The notes beneath the pieces were generated by a model. It had not been told where the DNA came from and ran no database searches. It saw only the letters and a list, made by a program, of their open reading frames with translations. Source: Scleroderma bovista (lineage: Eukaryota > Basidiomycota > Agaricomycetes > Boletales > Sclerodermataceae). Taken from it: a DNA stretch of 23,356 bases. The DNA lies in the NCBI GenBank assembly GCA_037178675.1, contig JAYMGJ010000743.1, positions 1 through 23,356 on the forward strand, written 5' to 3'. Made by a program: the position numbers and the translations under genes. Below, in pieces: positions 17,668-23,356 of this stretch. Position 1 is the first letter of the stretch; each line of letters opens with the position of its first letter.

Positions 17668-20271
17668 TTAAGGTTGTTGTTCCAGCGCGTCAAACCATTC
17701 TTCTTTTTCTTGGCCATCGTTATGTCGACATTCGTCACGTTCGAATGTGCCATTTTCCCAATTGAACAGATGATGAGGCATTGGGTTTGGGGTTGTGAAG
17801 TTTTCAAGACGACGGAAACGAAGCCTTATGGTAGGCATAGGACGAGGGGAGGCGGGGTGAAGACGGTGGAAATCCGCAACAGCCTCTTTTGCGTGACTGA
17901 GCTCGGCGGTCGTTTTCCATTCTCGTTCCTTGCGAGGAAAACCCTTCCACTGAACAAGGTATTCAAGACGACCCCGCCGTAGGCGGGAATCCAAGACCTC
18001 TTCAATCTCTTGCTCTTCTACTCCGGCAACGAGGTCTGGAGGTGGCGGCGGAGGTCGAACCTGCGAAGGAAATTGGGGTGGAGAGTATGGAGTGAGGACG
18101 CATTCATTGAAGATTGGATAGACAGATTTCCAAGTCATAGGTAGTTGGAGTTTGTAGGCCGACTCGCCATGTTTGCTAAGAATGACAAAAGGACCATAAC
18201 GTTTGTCGTCGAGTTTCTTAGTTGGACGGTCGGATTTGATATGGGTTGCCTCCAACCAGACTCGGTCGCCAATTTTATAGTCTTTCAATGGGGAACGTCG
18301 ACAATCGTGTGTCCTTTTCATGTCTGATGCTGCCTTCCGTAAAGCTGCCTCAGCTTCTGAACGTACCCCTCGCATCCGATCCGCAAATTCCTTGGCTGCC
18401 TCGACTCGTCCCTCACGACGTGGACTTTTCCCTTTCCAGGGGTGGAACCCATAATTGAGGTAAAACGGAGAGTGGTGGGTAGATGACTGAGCTTTGTCGT
18501 TATACGCAAACTCAGCTAAAGAGACCCACTCAGCCCAATCATTCTGATGGTAGTTGGTAAAGACACGGAGATAGTGCTCTACCTCTTGATTGAGCCGCTC
18601 TGTTTGACCATCTGTCTGGGGATGATAAGCTGTGCTTGGATTGCCAGTAATCCCAAGAAGGGAATAAAGCTCCTTCATGAATGTGGAGACAAAGTTAGGC
18701 CCTCGATTGCTGATGATCTTGCGAGGTAATCCATGACTGCAAAAGATGCAGTCTCGGAGAACGCGGGCAACACCTGACGAGGTTATTTCCAGGTGGGAAG
18801 GGATTACCTTAATCATCTTTGAAAAGCGATCAACAATGACAAGGATGGCATTTTGGCCAGCGGATTCTGGGAGGGGACCTAATAGATCGAGGGAGATAAC
18901 CTCCCAAGGACGTGTCGGGATGTCGTGAGGATGTAAAGGTGCTGCCAGAGGGGTATGGCGAGGTTTGGTGCGTTGACAAACCTCGCATCCTTTGACATAC
19001 CTTCGGACATCACGCATGACACTAGGCCACCAGTAATTTCGTGTGATAAGTTCATGAGTTCGGTACTGACCCGGATGGCCTGCGAGAGGAGAATCATGGT
19101 GTTCTCGGATGACGCTTTCTCGTAAATGTCGATCTATTGGCACATAGACCCTTCCCTTCCAAGTCACAACCCTGTCTTCCTCTGCCCAGTCGGGCTCATT
19201 GGATGCAAGACTACGTTGAACTATTTGCTCTCGATTGGCGGAACGCTGACGAATACGATCGAGAAATGAACAATCCTCCAATGAGAGCTCGAGCCGACGG
19301 AAAACTTCAGGTTGTAAAATGGTGATATCTTCGTTATCATTCTCCCCCTTCTCATGGCCAGGGCGGCGGGAAAGAATGTCAGCTTTCAGGTGGGCACGGC
19401 CAGGGCGATGATGAAGGGTAAAATGGTAACTAGCAAGTTCAGTGACCCAACGGGCTTGGCGATGATTGAGTTTCTGGGGTTTACGGAAATATTCGAGGTT
19501 CTGGTGGTCAGTCCAGATTTCAAATGGGGTTGTCGCTCCCATAAGAAGATGACGCCATTCTGCAAGGGCAGTCATGATCGCGAGAAGCTCACGATCATAA
19601 ATCTGGTAATTCCGTTCTGTCGGTGAGAGGGATTTTGATAGGAATGCAAGAGGTCGCCAAATGCCAGAGTGACACTGTGAAAGAACAGCACCGAGTGCAT
19701 GACCCGAGCTATCCGCTTCAAGACGATAAGGGTCATCGTCAGTAGGGATGGCGAGGACAGGGGCAGTTGTGACTTGAGCTTTAAGTTTGTCGAAGGCCGA
19801 CTGTTGTTCAGGAGTCCATAACCAATCTGTTTTGCCAGTCAGGATAGATAAAGGTTTGGCAATGGTTGCGAAATCCCGAATAAAACGACGATAGAAATTG
19901 ACGAAACCTAAAAATGATTGAAGGTCGTGTTTACAGGTAGGTGTCGGCCAGTCAAGGATCCCACGGGTTTTAATAGGATCCATACGAACTTGATTTTGTG
20001 AAATGATGAGACCCAGATACTCAATCTCGGTCTGTGCAAAGTCACATTTCTCGGGCTTGAGGTAAAGTTTATGTTGCCGTAAGGTGAGAAGTACTTGACG
20101 AACAACTTGATGATGTTCTTCCAAGGTTTCGGTGAAGATTAAGATATCGTCAAGATAGATTAACACCTTTCCAGCGAAGATCAGGTCGCGGAAGACATCA
20201 TTCATCATATTTTGAAAGGTAGCGGGAGAGTTGGTGAGACCAAAGAACATGACCAGTGGTTCAAAGAGGCC
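17668..20271 (-). CDS. Pol, C-terminal part: RT end, RNase H, integrase, chromodomain
   Basis: Continues the pol frame after an in-frame TGA at 20274-20272 (seven codons, then the first ATG at 20250). Residues from that ATG: RT with YLDD at 32-35 intact; RNase H about 155-275 (EADSSGHALGAVLSQ, IYDRELLAI, WTDHQNLEYF); integrase with an H2C2 finger (GHPGQY about 385, CEVC about 421), first catalytic Asp in ISLDLLGPL (about 453), then IISNRGPNF where the second catalytic Asp is Asn (residue 515), then Glu in GQTERLNQ (about 551); a GPY/F-type module (KRYGPFVI); and a chromodomain about 740-805 (EYLVQWKGFPRKEREW). It ends at TAA 17670-17668. The Asn change should abolish strand transfer. Confidence 0.95.
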   Translation of the reverse strand, partial: GLFEPLVMFFGLTNSPATFQNMMNDVFRDLIFAGKVLIYLDDILIFTETLEEHHQVVRQVLLTLRQHKLYLKPEKCDFAQTEIEYLGLIISQNQVRMDPIKTRGILDWPTPTCKHDLQSFLGFVNFYRRFIRDFATIAKPLSILTGKTDWLWTPEQQSAFDKLKAQVTTAPVLAIPTDDDPYRLEADSSGHALGAVLSQCHSGIWRPLAFLSKSLSPTERNYQIYDRELLAIMTALAEWRHLLMGATTPFEIWTDHQNLEYFRKPQKLNHRQARWVTELASYHFTLHHRPGRAHLKADILSRRPGHEKGENDNEDITILQPEVFRRLELSLEDCSFLDRIRQRSANREQIVQRSLASNEPDWAEEDRVVTWKGRVYVPIDRHLRESVIREHHDSPLAGHPGQYRTHELITRNYWWPSVMRDVRRYVKGCEVCQRTKPRHTPLAAPLHPHDIPTRPWEVISLDLLGPLPESAGQNAILVIVDRFSKMIKVIPSHLEITSSGVARVLRDCIFCSHGLPRKIISNRGPNFVSTFMKELYSLLGITGNPSTAYHPQTDGQTERLNQEVEHYLRVFTNYHQNDWAEWVSLAEFAYNDKAQSSTHHSPFYLNYGFHPWKGKSPRREGRVEAAKEFADRMRGVRSEAEAALRKAASDMKRTHDCRRSPLKDYKIGDRVWLEATHIKSDRPTKKLDDKRYGPFVILSKHGESAYKLQLPMTWKSVYPIFNECVLTPYSPPQFPSQVRPPPPPPDLVAGVEEQEIEEVLDSRLRRGRLEYLVQWKGFPRKEREWKTTAELSHAKEAVADFHRLHPASPRPMPTIRLRFRRLENFTTPNPMPHHLFNWENGTFERDECRHNDGQEKEEWFDALEQQP

Positions 20272-21690
20272 TCAATTGGTGCGGAATGCTGCCTTCCATT
20301 CGTCTCCCTCTTTAATGCGAACATTGTTGTATCCCCAGTGAACATCAAGTTTAGTGAAATATTTAGCTCCTTTGAGTTTATTTATGAGTTCGGAAATAAG
20401 GGGAAGAGGATACCGATTCTTCAAAGTGATTGCATTTAGCCGGCGATAGTCTTGTACGGGACAAAGCCTGCCATCTTTCTTCTTAACAAAGAAGAAAGGA
20501 GAGGCGAAGGGTGATTTTGAAGGGCGAATACGACCTGATCGTAGGTTTTCTTCAAGGAAAGAGTCGAGTTCTCGTTGCTCTTCCAGGGAGAGATTATAGA
20601 TTTTACAGTCAATGGTATGACTTCCAGGGGTGAGCTCGATAGCATGATCCCAGGGACGACGTTCTGGAAGGGAATCAAATGATTCCTTACTAAAAATGTC
20701 GGCGAAGTCATGGTAGCAGGAAGGGACCTGTTCTTCAAAAGACTTAACCCCTTTTTCTTTTAATGCATCCTCTGCTAGCTGTTGAGCCATAGTTGTATGG
20801 GCTCGTACATGATGTTCATCTGCCGTTCGATACCCATAAAAGTCAAAAGCAAAAATACGGTCACCTTCCACAACCTCTCCTGTTGGGAAACCTTCAACAC
20901 CCTGGGCCGGTTCCTCTTCATCTTCTGGCTCTGATGGAAGATGAAGTTGACGACATTGGACAGGACAACAATTAAATTTGAGTGAACCTGACTGCCAGTC
21001 AATGGAGGGATTATGATGGCGTAGCCATTCGTGACCTAGGAAGAGATCACTTTTCCCAAGATTCGTGACTCCAAGGGTTATCCGCTCCGAGTGTTTACCA
21101 ATAACCATTCGAAGGGTGATGGTATGAGTGATCGAACCCCCATTGTTCAAGGTACCATCTGCATTATAAACAGGAATTGGATGAGGGAGAGGTTGAGCAT
21201 TTAAGCCCTTGGCTTTTACAAACCCAGAGTCAATAGAAGACCCTGTACATCCACTATCTACAAGGCCTCGTAAGAAGAATTGACGTTGATCATCGAGAGT
21301 GGTCAATTCCATCCCAACAGTGAGGGAGTTACCACTTCCTCGGATGAACCGTCGGGGTCCTTGCATCTCGCGGATGGCATCAGAGGCCTCTTCTACAGTC
21401 AACTGATTCAACTGTGATAAAACTTCTGGCGTGGCCTCTGGTTGATGTTGAGTATGGACAAGGAGGTGTAACAAAATAATGGCCTGTACAGGTGACTGAT
21501 CTCGAAGACGTTGGGCATACCATGATGGTGTCCAAGGAGTAGCTCTCTTGTTGGGTGAAGAATTAGGAGGACAGGATTGTTGTGCTGTTTTCGGTCCGTC
21601 TTCACCAGCGGAGGGCGAAGGAACATGATCATTGTTTTGAATTACGGTACTAGTTGAGTTGACATTTTGGAAACGAACCGACCTAGACAT
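20272..21690 (-). CDS. Pol, N-terminal part: protease and RT, truncated by TGA
   Basis: The first ATG of the pol frame is at 21690, but the frame is open back to the gag stop, so the natural start is probably a -1 shift from gag near 21723. Residues from the ATG: a linker, an aspartic protease with LVDSGCTGSSID (active-site DSG at 145-147) and FLGHEWLRHHNPSIDW, then RT from about 320 with FFFVKKKDGRLCPVQDYRRL, PLPLISELI and FTKLDVHWGYNNVRI. The usual DVRWGY arginine is His here. The frame stops at TGA (20274-20272) after AAFRTN, where relatives have Arg (CGA), then continues with GLFEPLVMFFGLTNSP in the same frame. This is therefore a nonsense mutation, not a frameshift. Confidence 0.95.
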   Translation of the reverse strand: MSRSVRFQNVNSTSTVIQNNDHVPSPSAGEDGPKTAQQSCPPNSSPNKRATPWTPSWYAQRLRDQSPVQAIILLHLLVHTQHQPEATPEVLSQLNQLTVEEASDAIREMQGPRRFIRGSGNSLTVGMELTTLDDQRQFFLRGLVDSGCTGSSIDSGFVKAKGLNAQPLPHPIPVYNADGTLNNGGSITHTITLRMVIGKHSERITLGVTNLGKSDLFLGHEWLRHHNPSIDWQSGSLKFNCCPVQCRQLHLPSEPEDEEEPAQGVEGFPTGEVVEGDRIFAFDFYGYRTADEHHVRAHTTMAQQLAEDALKEKGVKSFEEQVPSCYHDFADIFSKESFDSLPERRPWDHAIELTPGSHTIDCKIYNLSLEEQRELDSFLEENLRSGRIRPSKSPFASPFFFVKKKDGRLCPVQDYRRLNAITLKNRYPLPLISELINKLKGAKYFTKLDVHWGYNNVRIKEGDEWKAAFRTN

Positions 21691-21719
21691 CGGAGAGGTC
21701 GCGCATCCTTCTGATGTCT

Positions 21720-22670
21720 TTAAAAACCCTGTTGAACCTCCTGTCGTTCTTCTTCATCCAACTCTGCAACCATTCGCCTAATTCGTTGGACACGAGGGGC
21801 TCGAGGATGAGGACAATTAACTGAAAAGTGACCAGCCTCTCCACAGTTATAACATGCTCGGGACCGATTTCCTTTGGCTCGTCCCACGTCCATTGGTTGT
21901 CCCTGGCCAGCATAAGTAACCCCAGTCGTATCGTGCCGGTCACTAGCAGTTGTGCTCAATGGGGTAGTAGTAATGGGAGGCTCTGCACGGAAGGGTTGCG
22001 ATGCGGTAGGGATATAATGGGTGACAGGGGCAGGAATGTTAGGGCGAGAATGGGTGGGAGTTGCAGGCACCTTTCCTCCATTGCACTCCTCGAGTGCTTT
22101 TCCAACTTCTTTCAAAGCCTTATAGAACACATCGAAGTCCCGAGTTCGATGGAGACGATAGGTATCCACTGTAGCGTAGACAATTGTCTGGTTAGCGTTC
22201 GTCTTCAACAGATCAATCAGATGGTCGGCTTCGGGAGTATCTTTCGTTATAGTTCCGTATCCAGCCTCAGCCATAATCTGGGACCAGATAATAAGGAATT
22301 GGCTAGTGAGGGTGGAACCTTGTTTAAGCTGGCGAAGTCGGGCCTGAGCATCGCCAGTTATATTGATAGGGGCATAAGCATCCTTGAGCGCGTAGACGAA
22401 GCCCCTCCACGAGAATTTCGTTGTGTCCTGTAAGCTCTTGTTCAACTCCTTCGTACACCATGCACCTGCCCATGCAGCAGCTGGACCTTCATCCATAAAT
22501 TGGCAAGTGATGAGAACTCTCTTCCTGTCATCCGTCGCTTCATTAAAAGCCCAGAACATCTCAACATGTTGAAACCATTCTGTAAATTTCTCCTTGTCCC
22601 CATTGAAGGATTTAGGTTTTGGCATTTTTAGGGTGGCCGGAGCCATGACACTTGATGTTGGGTTACTCAT
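21720..22670 (-). CDS. Gag polyprotein with CCHC zinc knuckle
   Basis: The structural protein that packages the retrotransposon RNA, 316 residues. Residues of about 16-190 form the retrotransposon gag/capsid region (PKSFNGDKEKFTEWF, PAAAWAGAW). A Pro/Thr-rich linker follows, then the zinc knuckle CYNCGEAGHFSVNC (about 272-285) for RNA binding. The frame is intact from ATG to TAA. The start lies about 50 bp downstream of the 5' LTR. The stop comes immediately after a GGGTTTT heptamer, so gag-pol is probably made by -1 frameshifting. Confidence 0.95.
   Translation of the reverse strand: MSNPTSSVMAPATLKMPKPKSFNGDKEKFTEWFQHVEMFWAFNEATDDRKRVLITCQFMDEGPAAAWAGAWCTKELNKSLQDTTKFSWRGFVYALKDAYAPINITGDAQARLRQLKQGSTLTSQFLIIWSQIMAEAGYGTITKDTPEADHLIDLLKTNANQTIVYATVDTYRLHRTRDFDVFYKALKEVGKALEECNGGKVPATPTHSRPNIPAPVTHYIPTASQPFRAEPPITTTPLSTTASDRHDTTGVTYAGQGQPMDVGRAKGNRSRACYNCGEAGHFSVNCPHPRAPRVQRIRRMVAELDEEERQEVQQGF
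21723..21729 (-). promoter_or_regulatory. Candidate -1 ribosomal frameshift heptamer GGGTTTT
   Basis: In the gag frame the codons are CAG GGT TTT TAA. G GGT TTT fits the X XXY YYZ rule, and a -1 slip reads GGG TTT TTA AAG, which is exactly the pol frame and is open through to the pol ATG at 21690. A downstream pseudoknot was not demonstrated. Confidence 0.6.
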
Positions 22671-22707
22671 CGTGATTGACGAGTATCAGCCGCGGATTTG
22701 CAAGATA

Positions 22708-22718
22708 AACGTCGTGCT
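22708..22718 (-). promoter_or_regulatory. Self-priming primer-binding site (Tf1 type)
   Basis: Two bases after the 5' LTR the element's sense strand reads AGCACGACGTT. Its exact complement, AACGTCGTGCT, lies inside the LTR (17530-17520) just after a pyrimidine-rich stretch of the kind that marks fungal transcription starts. In Tf1 the first 11 nt of the RNA fold back onto the PBS as primer; an 11-nt match at this place fits that mechanism. No tRNA-type TGG PBS is visible. Confidence 0.7.
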
Positions 22719-22720
22719 AA

Positions 22721-22942
22721 TGTCAAACCTCCAACAATCGTAGTCGTATGTGAGACCTTGAGTGCTAGAATAGAGATCAATTCGTCATCGAACGGAAACA
22801 ACATACAATGATACCTAGAATAGAGAAGCACGATGTTAGGGAAAAGAAAGGGAAAGAGGAGTCAGCGGATACATATGACGAGTATGTATTTGATATTAAC
22901 TACACAGTGTGCATGGACCTGAGAAAATGGAAACTTGTAACA
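22721..22942 (-). repeat. 5' LTR (element orientation), 222 bp
   Basis: Same length and ends as 17414-17635. Of seven differences, six are TG here versus CG in the partner. One of them falls in the self-primer copy (AGCACGATGTT at 22827-22837, now 10 of 11). It carries the element's promoter; no firm TATA box was assigned. Confidence 0.95.
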
Positions 22943-23356
22943 ACCTCCTTGTTTCAGCATGGGACACAGTATGTCTTGTCCTGGCACAACGCCTCTTAGA
23001 AGATCCTAAAGACACTCACCCGCACATGTTACTTCTGAAACATGACTATACTAGACCGTGCGGTTCTACGATGTCGCTGCAAACGAGCAAAAAGTGAAAT
23101 TCAACCATCAAGCGGCAGTACTAGCGTGTGCTTTCGGAGAGGGCGCAAGAGCGTTCAGTGGAGGGCTCAATAACAGAGTACGCGAGTGCGCACCTATACC
23201 TCATTTACCTTGTTTCCCTGCTGACGCGTGCACATACGACGGGGTGCTAGACTCGATCTCGAGACGGAGAGAATGGTGTATCTGGGGAACCATTCTAATG
23301 CGGTGTCTGCGATGAGCTTTACAAGGGAACAAAGTATGCCTGGCTCTCTACCCTAA
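22943..23356 (+). pseudogene. BUB3: BUB3-like WD40 gene, 5' cut by retrotransposon, 3' off window
   Basis: BUB3 is a seven-bladed WD40 kinetochore protein of the spindle assembly checkpoint. Exons seen: 22943-22968 (LLVSAWDT), intron 22969-23054 (GTATGT...CTAG), 23055-23185 (TVRFYDVAANEQKVKFNHQ, AAVLACAFGEGARAFSGGLNN), intron 23186-23250 (GTGCGC...GCTAG, with CTGAC inside), 23251-23333 (LDLETERMVYLGNHSNAVS), then a GTATGC donor at 23334. All junctions keep the frame, and the order matches the BUB3 first and second blades. The first exon begins exactly at the LTR, so the N-terminus is separated from it by 5.5 kb. Whether the rest of the gene lies beyond the window cannot be seen. Confidence 0.8.

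Larger units (their letters stand above)
17414..22942 (-). mobile_element. Ty3/gypsy chromovirus (Tf1/sushi-like), full length, defective
   Basis: A 5,529-bp LTR retrotransposon in reverse orientation. The 222-bp LTRs start TG and end CA and differ at 7 sites (about 97% identical). The order gag, protease, RT, RNase H, integrase, chromodomain defines a chromovirus; the chromodomain normally directs insertion to marked chromatin. A polypurine tract, a self-primer-type PBS and a frameshift heptamer are all present. One nonsense codon in RT and a lost integrase Asp argue that this copy is inactive. No 5-bp target duplication is seen: left flank CCACC, right flank ACCTC, sharing only ACC. Confidence 0.95.

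Noticed and set aside
21683..21943. 86-codon ORF in the third frame across the gag-pol junction
   Set aside because: Antiphase shadow of the zinc-knuckle region; the pol frame is already reached by a -1 shift, so no third frame is needed.
23334..23356. Window ends in ccctaa, like a telomere repeat
   Set aside because: A single copy lying in a BUB3 intron; telomeric sequence would be a tandem run.

Overview
This window looks like nuclear DNA of a mushroom-forming fungus (Agaricomycetes). Reasons: genes split by short GT-AG introns (about 47-91 bp), a fungal HMG-box factor, a NACHT-WD40 NLR-like gene of the kind expanded in mushrooms, a Ty3/gypsy chromovirus of the Tf1/sushi type, and a charged coiled-coil ORF of a style I associate from memory with Boletales. 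The order-level guess is weak.

Layout, left to right. (1) 1-993, minus: an HMG-box transcription factor gene running off the left edge, with two introns. (2) 1014-1330: a roughly 315-bp segment upstream of it that recurs, diverged and in the same orientation, at 16112-16420. (3) 1390-2089: a 700-bp AT-rich element with roughly 220-240-bp terminal inverted repeats and no gene. (4) About 2700-8080: a gene-poor block of several unrelated, degenerate minisatellites, one coiled-coil ORF (4513-5055, minus), a probable solo LTR (about 5213-5751), and a 1.2-kb G/T-rich TCTGACTGG-type array. (5) 8738-14150, minus: a seven-exon NLR-like gene with a helical N-terminal region, a NACHT NTPase and 16 nearly identical 43-residue WD repeats. 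It carries three apparent frameshifts, two of which are the same 1-bp deletion in two different repeats. (6) 14151-16111: no gene I can support. (7) 16112-17413: a patchwork of gene pieces, namely the copy of the HMG upstream segment, fragments of an FG-repeat nucleoporin (minus), and the N-terminus of RNA polymerase I subunit RPA2 (plus). (8) 17414-22942: a complete chromovirus with two 222-bp LTRs, on the minus strand. (9) 22943-23356, plus: BUB3 exons cut at their 5' side by the retrotransposon.

The retrotransposon is the best-resolved system. It has LTRs, a polypurine tract, a candidate self-priming primer-binding site with an exact 11-nt match inside the LTR, gag with a zinc knuckle, a GGGTTTT -1 slippery heptamer just before the gag stop, and pol encoding protease, RT, RNase H, integrase and chromodomain. 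It appears dead: one in-frame TGA in RT and an Asp-to-Asn change at an integrase catalytic site, both of the CpG-decay type.

The NLR-like gene is the most interesting biologically. Its WD repeats are almost identical except at a few positions, the pattern known from the Podospora HET-D/E/R (HNWD) incompatibility genes. Its shared frameshift suggests that repeat homogenisation can spread a loss-of-function lesion. All exon models and homology calls were made by eye from the sequence, without database searches.
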